From Methanocorpusculum sp. (GTDB taxonomy: Archaea; Halobacteriota; Methanomicrobia; Methanomicrobiales; Methanocorpusculaceae): 19,215 nucleotides of DNA. The translations under genes were made by a program, and so were the position numbers. Positions 1 to 7,028 of the stretch are shown here, piece by piece. How positions within the stretch are numbered: the stretch's first letter is position 1; each line of letters begins with the position of its first letter. The stretch covers positions 1-19,215 of the forward strand of contig DALTWG010000033.1 in NCBI GenBank assembly GCA_029987245.1. Reading direction: 5' to 3'. The notes below the pieces were generated by a model. That model was not told the origin of the DNA and ran no database searches. It saw only the letters and a list, made by a program, of their open reading frames with translations.

Positions 1-1
1 A

Positions 2-2017
2 AGTACGCTGGAACTGAAAAACTGCAGTGTCAGTTCTGCCCTGCATCAGGTTATCATAGCTGCAGCCGGCAATAATGTCGGCGGTCTGATTGGGTATGCA
101 GAATCTATGAACAGTTTACTTATGAACAACTGCACTCTACAGAACGTAAAAATTTCAGGTTCCGCGAATGTCGGAGGCTTGGTGGGTTACCAGGATACGG
201 CAATACCTGATGCTTCCTTCACCTGTACAAACAACACATTAGATGATGTATGTATAGAAGGTACTGCTGGCAATGTATTTGCCCCGCTAAACAAGCCCTT
301 CAAGTGCTGGGACGGAAGTGCTGCTACAAACGGTTTTTCCGTGAAGTCTCTTGAAATGACCGATGGAAATACATTGAAGAATTTCTGTATCGGCACACCG
401 GAAAACGAAAAACAGGTATTCACCCAGGATGGTGTCAGAGAGTACATTAAAAGCATCAGTCTTGATGCATGTGACGGCACACTGGTCACCGCATCAAAAG
501 GACCGCGCTATACCGGTATCGCAGCCAATGCATTCAACGGCTGCACCGCCCTGCAGGATGGCATGTATCTTCCGGACTATGTGACATCAGTCGGCGCCAA
601 TGCCTTTGCAGGGTGCACTGCATTGAAAATTATCTATGCACCCGGCGCAGTTTACACATCTCTTGATGCATCCGGCGATTACAGCGCTGCAACGGCTCTT
701 GTTGACATTCTCGACGGTTCTGTGATGAAAACACCGGTTACCCCGGGAACATTTTCTGTATCGGGAAACAATTTCAACCTTGCAGAAAAAGGAGGTATTG
801 ACTCGCTTTATCGCTTAAAGGACCATGCAGTTGATAAAACTCTGAAAAGTGCATTCACCACCGGTACCAAATACGAAGCTGTCTATGCATACAGTAAGAT
901 TACGTTCAATCCGGATGGAGGCAGTTCGGTGCCGGATGACATTATTGTCAAGGGTGATTCAGTCCTGGTGAACAAGACTGCAGCGGAAATTATTCCGGCA
1001 AAAAGCGGTTATGTATTTAACGGCTGGTATAAAGATGATACCGCGCTGTTCAAAAAGGACGGGACGCTTGCAGATGACGACGGCAGTTATATTTCAGCCG
1101 GAAAATGGCATTACAGCGGTCCGGTTGAGGTGAAAGCAAAATGGAGCGCATCTCCGACTCCGACGTCCACTCCGACGTCCACTCCGACGTCCACTCCGAC
1201 GTCCACTCCGACGTCTACTCCGACGTCCACTCCGACGTCTACTCCGACGTCCACTCCGACGTCCGCCCCGACTGAAAAACCGACCACGAAACCGACTTCG
1301 CGCCCTTCGTCCGGCGGTTCTGATGACACCGGAAGCGGTCACTACACCCAGTATCCGCGCAGCGTCAGCAATGCAAACGGTGCCGGCTTTGATACCAGTC
1401 CGATAGTAATTTCCGTCGAATTCAGCGAGCCTTCTTCCGGCGATGTTGCTGTATCGTATGATACAACAGGACTTCCCGCAGCAGCTGTTGTTTATACTAC
1501 GAAAGACGGAATACAGACAGCAGGCATTAAAAATGCCCCGTATCTTACCGCAAGCGACGGCGGAGACATCCAGTTCCAGGCACGGTTTAAGATTGATGCC
1601 GGCATCAAACCGGGAAAAGTTGTCGCGGTTAACTTCAAAATGAAACGCAGTGACCTGACAGCGAAAGGTTTTAGCGAAAGCGATGTCATACTCTATCACG
1701 GCGATAAAAACGGCTATCTGTGGACGCCGCTTGACACCTATTTCGTGAAAAGCGACAGCATATACTGCTACTATCGCGCAGTTACAGACGGTGTTTCGCC
1801 TTTCGCCGTTGTCTACATGACAGATATGACCATTGTCGAAAACAGTAATGCTGCTGTAGTTGGCATAACGTTAGATGAACTCAAACATACACCTGCCGCA
1901 ACACCGGTGCCTTCGAAAGAAACACCGCGTGCAACAGCGATACCCAAATCACCGCTGTCTGCTGCAGGAATACTTGCTGCACTTTGCACAGTCGCACTCT
2001 ATATACGGAAAAAATAA
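2..2017 (+). CDS. Cell-surface repeat protein with C-terminal membrane anchor (5' end missing)
   Basis: The frame is open from the first bases of the window, so this is the last 671 residues of a larger exported protein and the signal peptide is not visible. In order it shows two GLUG-like motifs (NVGGLIGY, NVGGLVGY, residues about 24-62), a BspA-like leucine-rich segment with paired AFNGCTAL/AFAGCTAL motifs (about 170-215), an InlB/Listeria-Bacteroides type repeat ending in YVFNGWYKDD (about 298-382), nine TPTS repeats (386-421), and a domain at about 446-609 resembling PGF-pre-PGF domains (LWTPLDT, then YRAVTDGVSPFAVVY). A second Thr/Pro linker precedes a hydrophobic stretch ending in IRKK. 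This is the layout of archaeal S-layer-associated or adhesin-like proteins: Thr/Pro linkers, probably O-glycosylated, carry the repeats away from the cell and the tail anchors or sorts them. The ligand is unknown. The stop lies 157 bp before the signalling genes. Confidence 0.88.
   Translation, partial: STLELKNCSVSSALHQVIIAAAGNNVGGLIGYAESMNSLLMNNCTLQNVKISGSANVGGLVGYQDTAIPDASFTCTNNTLDDVCIEGTAGNVFAPLNKPFKCWDGSAATNGFSVKSLEMTDGNTLKNFCIGTPENEKQVFTQDGVREYIKSISLDACDGTLVTASKGPRYTGIAANAFNGCTALQDGMYLPDYVTSVGANAFAGCTALKIIYAPGAVYTSLDASGDYSAATALVDILDGSVMKTPVTPGTFSVSGNNFNLAEKGGIDSLYRLKDHAVDKTLKSAFTTGTKYEAVYAYSKITFNPDGGSSVPDDIIVKGDSVLVNKTAAEIIPAKSGYVFNGWYKDDTALFKKDGTLADDDGSYISAGKWHYSGPVEVKAKWSASPTPTSTPTSTPTSTPTSTPTSTPTSTPTSTPTSTPTSAPTEKPTTKPTSRPSSGGSDDTGSGHYTQYPRSVSNANGAGFDTSPIVISVEFSEPSSGDVAVSYDTTGLPAAAVVYTTKDGIQTAGIKNAPYLTASDGGDIQFQARFKIDAGIKPGKVVAVNFKMKRSDLTAKGFSESDVILYHGDKNGYLWTPLDTYFVKSDSIYCYYRAVTDGVSPFAVVYMTDMTIVENSNAAVVGITLDELKHTPAATPVPSKETPRATAIPKSPLSAAGILAALCTVALYIRKK
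1157..1264 (+). repeat. Nine tandem 12-bp units encoding (TPTS)9
   Basis: Nine consecutive copies of ACTCCGACGTCC run from 1157 to 1264. The only differences are T for C at the last base of units five and seven. The unit is a multiple of three, so gain or loss of copies keeps the frame and only changes the length of the Thr/Pro/Ser linker between the InlB-type repeat and the PGF-pre-PGF-like domain. The near-identity of the DNA, not just the protein, points to recent slippage or conversion. Confidence 0.97.
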
Positions 2018-2099
2018 CAACATAATCAGGTAACAAACAGTTTAACGCGGAGGAAATCCCCCTGTCCCCCGGAGTTATACTAAGAAACCATGCAGGAAA

Positions 2100-2124
2100 G
2101 AACCTTGTGCCGCGGCATTGGTTC
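2100..2124. promoter_or_regulatory. Dyad upstream of the REC/HD-GYP gene
   Basis: The 157-bp gap between the surface protein and the response regulator holds a perfect 10-bp palindrome, TGCCGCGGCA (2108-2117), flanked by GAACC (2100-2104) and GGTTC (2120-2124), which also pair. It could be an operator or an RNA hairpin in the leader of the signalling genes. I see no convincing TATA box next to it, so the role is open. Confidence 0.35.
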
Positions 2125-2174
2125 CCTGACATTAATTGCATTGAAAACAAAAACAGAAAACCCCGAGAAAAAAA

Positions 2175-3161
2175 ATGATTGAAACAACCGATACCAAAAC
2201 CATCCTTGTCATCGACGACAGTTCCCTTGACCGCCTGAGAATCCGCATCGCGCTGGAAAAAACCTGCCGCGTCATTGAAGCGCAAAGTGCAGCCGATGCA
2301 CGCGAAAAACTTGCACAGACCACACCCGACCTTATCCTTTTAGATATCCTGATGCCAAAAGAAAACGGCTTTCAGTTTTTTGCATGGATGAAAAAAGAGC
2401 CGCAGTTAAGTGAAATACCTGTCATTTTCCTCACCTGCGACGACGACCCCGAGACCGAAACACAATGCATCCAGACAGGCGCACAGGATTTCATCAAAAA
2501 ACCGGTTGTTCACTCCGTTCTCTGCAGCCGCGTCTTTCGCATTCTTGAACTTGACAGCTACCGGAGGCAGCTGGAAAAAGAAGTAAAAAAACAGACCGCT
2601 CTTGCAAAACAGCGGCTTTTGCAGTATGAAAACCTTACCCGCAGCACAATAGACGCCCTGGTACAGGTTCTTGACATGAAAACAGAAAGCCCCGGGCGCA
2701 CCAGGCGAATAGCAGCCACAGCTACTGCCATCGCGCTGCGGCTGCAAAAAACGCCCGCGGAAATAGAAAATATCTATTATGCCGCGGTGCTTCACGACAT
2801 AGGAAAAATACTTACCGCGGGCAGCGCGGAAAAACCCGCCGACCATACGGAAACCGGCTGTAAAATCCTTTCATCCGTGCCGTATCTCGAACAGTTCGCT
2901 TCGTGTGCGCGCTCGCATCACGAATGTTTTGACGGAACCGGCTTTCCCGACCGCCTCCGCGGGAAAAACATTCCTGAAACCGCCCGGATTTTAGCAGCAG
3001 CCAATGCCTATGAATCCATGTCTCATCCGATGCGTGGCACAAGCCCGCTGGAACCTGCGGCAATCTGCAGTAAAATTCAAAACGAAAAAGGAACCCGCTT
3101 TGACCCGGTTATAGCCGATGCGCTGCTCGAAGTGATAACAGAAACAGAAATGCGCGGGTAA
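2175..3161 (+). CDS. Response regulator with degenerate HD-GYP-like output domain
   Basis: Residues 1-125 form a receiver domain with the acidic pair D14/D15, phospho-acceptor D57 (LILLDILMP) and K109 before Pro. A helical linker (about 125-155) leads to an HD-GYP-like domain (about 158-320). It keeps the HD pair H207/D208 with K211, H224, H248/H249 and D253-G-T-G-F-P258 in place of the usual DGxGYP. Two expected metal ligands are changed: the His of the usual GHSRRV helix is R175 (GRTRRI), and the Asp of the usual ADxxDAL motif is N277 (ANAYES). Canonical HD-GYP domains are metal-dependent cyclic-di-GMP phosphodiesterases; with two ligands gone, activity here is doubtful and a binding or protein-interaction role is possible. 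It precedes the hybrid kinase by 56 bp on the same strand, so it is a plausible phosphorylation target. The ATG at 2175 gives a complete receiver; the ribosome site is poor. Confidence 0.88.
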   Translation: MIETTDTKTILVIDDSSLDRLRIRIALEKTCRVIEAQSAADAREKLAQTTPDLILLDILMPKENGFQFFAWMKKEPQLSEIPVIFLTCDDDPETETQCIQTGAQDFIKKPVVHSVLCSRVFRILELDSYRRQLEKEVKKQTALAKQRLLQYENLTRSTIDALVQVLDMKTESPGRTRRIAATATAIALRLQKTPAEIENIYYAAVLHDIGKILTAGSAEKPADHTETGCKILSSVPYLEQFASCARSHHECFDGTGFPDRLRGKNIPETARILAAANAYESMSHPMRGTSPLEPAAICSKIQNEKGTRFDPVIADALLEVITETEMRG

Positions 3162-3217
3162 GGCTGACCTGAGATATGAAGACAAAAAGTATGCATGCAT
3201 AAAGGAACCTGACTGAA

Positions 3218-5494
3218 ATGACACAACAAACCCCTCTTGCCTCACTCATTATGCATTTCAAACCGCTGCATTTCATAAAAACCTATCTGGATGATGATGC
3301 AATCGATATCCGCCAGCGCGTACTGACGGCATCGATTATTGTATGCGTAATCGGCGGCGTGATATCGCTTATCTGTTCCCTTCTTGTGGATACCAACACC
3401 ACGACAACCCTGTTTGGAAACACAATCACGCTTCCTGTCAGTTTTCCGAACCTGCTGATTGTATTTGTCCTGCTGTTCGGCGTAATTTCCATCATCTATT
3501 CGCTGAGCAAAGGAACCATCCAGATTCCCGCACTGCTTATCCTTGTGCTGATTAACGTAGTCTGCCTGCCGCTGATATTTTTCAGTGACGGCGGCATTGT
3601 AGGCGGCGTTATCCCGTGGTATATTCTCTGCATCAGTTTAAGTCCGCTGGTATACCGCGGCAATCAGCGCTATATCTTCTATGCTCTTGGTATTGTATCA
3701 TTCACCGTCTGCCTGGTGATCTCCTTCCTCCACCCGGAACTGGTGGTTTTGAACAAAACAGAACTGGAAACCTATGCGGATGTGTTCCAGTGCACCATCA
3801 TTGTTGCCCTGGTAATCAGTATCAACTACCGGCTGAAAACCTATGCCTATGACCGCCAGACAAAGCAGCTGGAAGACAGGGAAAAGGAACTCGAAACCGT
3901 CGTCAGTGAAACCCGCAAGGCAAACGAGGCAAAATCCGCGTTCCTTGCAAACATGAGCCATGAAATACGCACGCCGATTAACGCGGTTTTAGGCATGAAT
4001 GAGCTGATTCTGAGGGAAAACACGGTTCCTGCAATCACCCGGTATGCGGAAAATATCCACCGCTACGGTACCTCGCTTCTTTCCACCATCAATGACATTC
4101 TTGACCTTACCAAAATCGAGTGCGGCAAAGTCGAGCTTGAACCTGTTGAATATTATCTCTCGGATGTTATCGCCGACTGCTTTTCCATGGTTTCTTTGCG
4201 CGCAGCGGAAAACAACATCAGACTCAGACTGGATGCGGATAAAACCATGCAGGACCATTTCATCGGCGATGTTGTCAGAATCAGACAGATTATTTCCAAT
4301 CTTATGACTAATGCGGTCAAATACACGCCGGAAGGAGAAGTTCTGATGATTGTGCGCGGCGTTGTCCAAAGGCCCGGCGTCGCGGAACTCACCATCAGCG
4401 TAAAAGACACGGGCATCGGTATCAGAGAAGAAGACATTCCGGTTCTGTTTGATTCATTCCGCCGGTTTGATGAAAAAAGAAACGCAACTATCGAAGGAAG
4501 CGGGCTCGGGCTTACCATTACGAAAAATATTCTGCAGCTGATGGGAGGCACTATTCATGTTGCAAGTACTCTGGGTGCCGGCTCGGTGTTTACCGCTGTG
4601 TTCCCCCAGAAACTTGCAGCGGAAAAAACCGTGTTTGGCAGCCGCCTTACAGAAAACGGTCTGAAAACCATGTATGTATCAAATGCGGCCGATGCCCAAA
4701 CCTATGCCCCGTCTTTTCTCAGACCTGATGCAGTAATTCTTGCGGTTGACGACGTGCAGGTAAATCTTGAAGTTATCAAGGGATTCCTGAAAAAGACGCA
4801 GATTCAAATCGATACGGCGGTAAACGGCTACGAAGCAATAGAGCGCATCAGAGAGCGCCGCTATGACCTGATTCTTCTCGATGACCGGATGCCCGGACTT
4901 ACCGGTATTGAAACACTCGAAAAAATACGCGGGGAACATCTCCTTGCAGAAAATGTTCCGGTGCTTATGATTACGGCAAATGCATTAATCGGCGCCAAAG
5001 AGCGCTATATTGCGCTCGGCTTTACCGATTTCCTCTCTAAACCCCTGCGCAGCAGAGAACTTGAATCCATGGTGAAAAAATATCTTATGCAAAATGTCTC
5101 CGGCTCAACGCAGTCTGAGACCGTACAGACCGCAGACTTTTTGGTCCCGGCCGGCATCGACAAAGCAACAGCAAAACTCTATTCCGACAGTGATGCGGAA
5201 ATGTATCGCATATTCCTGCAGGCTTATCTTCAGGATTTGCGCCTTGGCAGGCTTGCATCACATTTCGCGAACAAAAACGCTAGTGACTACCGGACCGAAA
5301 TCCACGGGCTTAAATCTGCTTCAAAGACCATCGGCGCGATTGCCTTGTCGGAAAGCGCCAAAGCACTTGAAGATGCAGCCAAAGAAGAGAACTGGGACTA
5401 CATAGCGCAGCACCATGAAAAAACCATGGCTGACTATAAAGCCCTGCTTGAAACAATTAAAGCCTTCCTTTCGGAGAAAGATGCCCATGACTGA
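3218..5494 (+). CDS. Membrane hybrid histidine kinase (TM-HisKA-HATPase-REC-HPt)
   Basis: A 758-residue sensor kinase. Residues about 34-204 contain five or six membrane segments without a clear extracellular domain, followed by a coiled-coil signalling helix (about 207-238). The H-box is FLANMSHEIRTP with H248 as phosphorylation site. The ATPase domain has the N-box around N361/N365, the G1 box DTGIG (397-401), the F-box FDSFRRF and the G2 box GSGLGLT. A receiver follows with D511/D512, phospho-acceptor D555 and K608. A C-terminal HPt domain carries IHGLKSASKTIGA with H696 as phosphotransfer site. All relay residues are present, so an intramolecular His-Asp-His relay handing phosphate to a separate receiver is expected. 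The obvious candidates are the REC proteins on each side. The input signal cannot be told from the sequence; the membrane part may sense within the bilayer. AAAGGA upstream is a possible ribosome site. Confidence 0.95.
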   Translation: MTQQTPLASLIMHFKPLHFIKTYLDDDAIDIRQRVLTASIIVCVIGGVISLICSLLVDTNTTTTLFGNTITLPVSFPNLLIVFVLLFGVISIIYSLSKGTIQIPALLILVLINVVCLPLIFFSDGGIVGGVIPWYILCISLSPLVYRGNQRYIFYALGIVSFTVCLVISFLHPELVVLNKTELETYADVFQCTIIVALVISINYRLKTYAYDRQTKQLEDREKELETVVSETRKANEAKSAFLANMSHEIRTPINAVLGMNELILRENTVPAITRYAENIHRYGTSLLSTINDILDLTKIECGKVELEPVEYYLSDVIADCFSMVSLRAAENNIRLRLDADKTMQDHFIGDVVRIRQIISNLMTNAVKYTPEGEVLMIVRGVVQRPGVAELTISVKDTGIGIREEDIPVLFDSFRRFDEKRNATIEGSGLGLTITKNILQLMGGTIHVASTLGAGSVFTAVFPQKLAAEKTVFGSRLTENGLKTMYVSNAADAQTYAPSFLRPDAVILAVDDVQVNLEVIKGFLKKTQIQIDTAVNGYEAIERIRERRYDLILLDDRMPGLTGIETLEKIRGEHLLAENVPVLMITANALIGAKERYIALGFTDFLSKPLRSRELESMVKKYLMQNVSGSTQSETVQTADFLVPAGIDKATAKLYSDSDAEMYRIFLQAYLQDLRLGRLASHFANKNASDYRTEIHGLKSASKTIGAIALSESAKALEDAAKEENWDYIAQHHEKTMADYKALLETIKAFLSEKDAHD

Positions 5495-6188
5495 GAAAAC
5501 TGACGTAAAAAATAAAAAACGCATCCTGGTTATCGACGACGATGCCCTGACACGTGTCCTGGCAGAATCCGCTTTGCAAAGCGAGTATGAAGTACTGAGC
5601 GCCGCCTCAGTAAAAGAGGCCGCTGCGCTCATCCGGGTTCTTTCCCTGTCGCTTATCCTTCTTGACATCAATCTGCCGGGAACAGACGGACTGAGTTTTC
5701 TTTCCCGGCTGAAAGATTTGCCGGAAACGAAAACCATTCCGGTAATTCTGATTACCGGAGAAACCGACAGTCAGTATGAAGAGACCGGTCTTTTGTCCGG
5801 CGCGGAAGATTATATCAGAAAACCCTTCAGTCCCTCGGTGCTTCGCATTCGGGTAGAAAAAGCGCTTGCCGCTGCAAAACTCAAACAGAGCAAAGAGCCG
5901 CGCCGCGTTTGTGAGAAACGTTCTGATACAGAAAGTGAACGTGAGCTCAAAAACGCCGTTTTAGCCTATCTGAAAACGCAGCTTGGAGCAAACGCCTGTA
6001 CCTATCTGAAATCGCGCACCTTAGCTGATGCGCTTCATATTTCACCGCACGCTGCCGCGCGCCATCTCCAACGGCTCTCATTTGAGCCTGATACCGGCAT
6101 CACGGTTTCTGTCTGGAGCAGCTCCAATGCAGCGGTCTGGAAAATCGAACAGAGTACTGCGGATAGTGATATAAAAGATTTTGTATGA
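5487..6188 (+). CDS. Response regulator with C-terminal winged-helix-like domain
   Basis: I place the start at the ATG at 5487. It gives 233 residues, begins just before the receiver domain, overlaps the kinase stop by 8 nt and has GGAG about 10 nt upstream (5473-5476). A second in-frame ATG lies at 5481. An upstream ATG at 5415 would add an unlikely basic extension and an 80-nt overlap. The receiver (about 10-125) has D17/D18, phospho-acceptor D60 (LILLDINLPG), T90 and K112. After a charged linker, residues about 145-220 read LKSRTLADALHISPHAAARH, a plausible helix-turn-helix, followed by short strand-like segments (GITVSVW, AAVWKIE) suggesting a winged helix. It is therefore probably a DNA-binding partner of the hybrid kinase, which would be a transcriptional output. 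DNA binding is inferred from pattern only, and I do not recognise a named family for the C-terminal domain. Confidence 0.88.
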   Translation: MTEKTDVKNKKRILVIDDDALTRVLAESALQSEYEVLSAASVKEAAALIRVLSLSLILLDINLPGTDGLSFLSRLKDLPETKTIPVILITGETDSQYEETGLLSGAEDYIRKPFSPSVLRIRVEKALAAAKLKQSKEPRRVCEKRSDTESERELKNAVLAYLKTQLGANACTYLKSRTLADALHISPHAAARHLQRLSFEPDTGITVSVWSSSNAAVWKIEQSTADSDIKDFV

Positions 6189-6217
6189 AATTCAGCTCAT
6201 ATAATCTTTTATTTTTT
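6171..6217 (+). terminator. Hairpin plus T-tract at the end of the signalling cassette
   Basis: ATAAAAGATT (6171-6180) and AATCTTTTAT (6203-6212) are perfect 10-bp inverted copies, followed by a T6 run (6212-6217). The left arm is inside the last codons of the response regulator. A T-rich end is what archaeal termination needs; the stem may stabilise the 3' end. Confidence 0.6.
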
Positions 6218-6247
6218 CATATCCAATGATAGTATGATAAGCAGAGC

Positions 6248-6473
6248 AGATACGCAAAACGTATCTCCGGGCTCGCTTGTCACGACCGGTTTTTTTAAAC
6301 AGCCGGTAACTGCTCCAGGAAACAAGTATCATAAAAGCATACAAATACAGCCTTGTAAACCCGAAGGGGGGGAGTTGCAAGGTTATTCCATGTCAGTGAA
6401 TTTCATAACTTTACGACACCGCCCTGCTGCAATGCAGTTGCAGATACCCATAGTATCTGTTCGTGCAGCGGGG
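6248..6473. other. Structured intergenic stretch, candidate non-coding RNA
   Basis: This is most of the 359 bases (6189-6547) between two convergent genes; I see no convincing gene here. Four hairpins follow each other. AGATACG (6248-6254) pairs with CGTATCT (6260-6266) around a CAAAA loop. ACCGG (6285-6289) pairs with CCGGT (6303-6307). CCTTGTAA (6351-6358) pairs with TTGCAAGG (6375-6382) with one G-U and encloses CCC-GAA-GGG. CCCTGCTGCA (6422-6431) pairs with TGCAGCGGGG (6464-6473) with one G-U and encloses CAGATAC/GTATCTG (6441-6447/6453-6459). The helices would form on either strand, so the transcribed strand is unknown. It does not match archaeal RNase P, SRP RNA or a riboswitch that I know. 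It could be a stand-alone small RNA, long structured 3' ends of the two converging transcripts, or remains of a lost gene. Confidence 0.4.
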
Positions 6474-6547
6474 AGAGAAATCCCGGATGACAAATAACAA
6501 CTACCAGACATACTTTCTTTCGAAGAGGCGGATTTCACCCCACCTCC

Positions 6548-6856
6548 TCACTCCTCTTTCTCCTCACTCCTCTCATTCTTTCGTTTTGCCAGCGTTACTG
6601 TAGCATAAATCATCGACGCCGGAAACGCAGCTATCAGATACACAATTCCGATTGCAACCAGCAGCAGCACAAAAATCCCCATGATATTATTTGCAATCAG
6701 CCCCGAAAAGATGCCGTATACGAAAAAGACCAGAAACAAAACCCCTGCCGCAATAAGCCAGCAGTTTTTCTGCAGACAGTAGTAGAACAGCTCGTTCCAT
6801 GTCATCTCGTCTTTTGTAATGCCTTCGCGCATCTTCGGAAGGGGATTCATACTCAT
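6548..6856 (-). CDS. Small membrane protein, unknown function
   Basis: The 102-residue product has a polar N-terminus (about 1-30, with MTWNELFYYCLQKN), two strongly hydrophobic segments at about 33-55 and 59-85 with only a short turn between them, and a charged tail (KRKNERSEEKEE). This is the pattern of a two-helix inner membrane protein with the charged tail in the cytoplasm. I do not recognise the family and no catalytic motif is visible. Its start faces the aminotransferase gene across about 170 bp, so the two may share regulatory DNA. An ATG two codons further in is an equally possible start. The coding character (hydrophobic periodicity, clean charged end) makes a real gene likely. Confidence 0.7.
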   Translation of the reverse strand: MSMNPLPKMREGITKDEMTWNELFYYCLQKNCWLIAAGVLFLVFFVYGIFSGLIANNIMGIFVLLLVAIGIVYLIAAFPASMIYATVTLAKRKNERSEEKEE

Positions 6857-6944
6857 TGCTATTACATTGGCGCTTGACTGTTATCAAACCCCCGCAAGCG
6901 TACTCTGCTTAAAAACACCCCCGCCCCAAAGGGACAACTTTAAG

Positions 6945-6961
6945 CATTGACACGGTCAATG
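6945..6961. promoter_or_regulatory. Candidate operator between the divergent genes
   Basis: CATTGAC (6945-6951) and GTCAATG (6955-6961) form a perfect 7+7 bp inverted repeat with a 3-bp spacer. It lies between the small membrane protein and the aminotransferase. TATA-like stretches CTTAAAAA (6909-6916) and CTTTAAG (6938-6944) sit just upstream in the aminotransferase direction, so a dimeric repressor bound here would block polymerase on that gene. Confidence 0.45.
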
Positions 6962-7028
6962 ATACTATCACAAGTGGAAAGACACCACGCAAGACGTAAG
7001 ATTTCACAACCCTGACGGAGTGTGGTCT

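Noticed and set aside
1094..1699. Minus-strand frame rich in Arg/Ser/Gly repeats, and the related Asp/Val repeat frame at 1111-1329
   Set aside because: Both are antisense readings of the 12-bp TPTS repeat of the surface protein; the repeat keeps all frames free of stops.
3191..3200. ATGCATGCAT palindrome between the HD-GYP-like gene and the kinase
   Set aside because: A short low-complexity palindrome with nothing around it to suggest a function.
5415..5486. Longer N-terminus for the second response regulator
   Set aside because: It would overlap the kinase HPt region by 80 nt, adds an unlikely sequence and has no ribosome site; the ATG at 5487 fits better.
6192..6380. Possible 62-residue minus-strand protein (and an 87-residue plus-strand one) in the structured gap
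   Set aside because: No ribosome site, no family pattern, and the sequence is better explained by hairpins.
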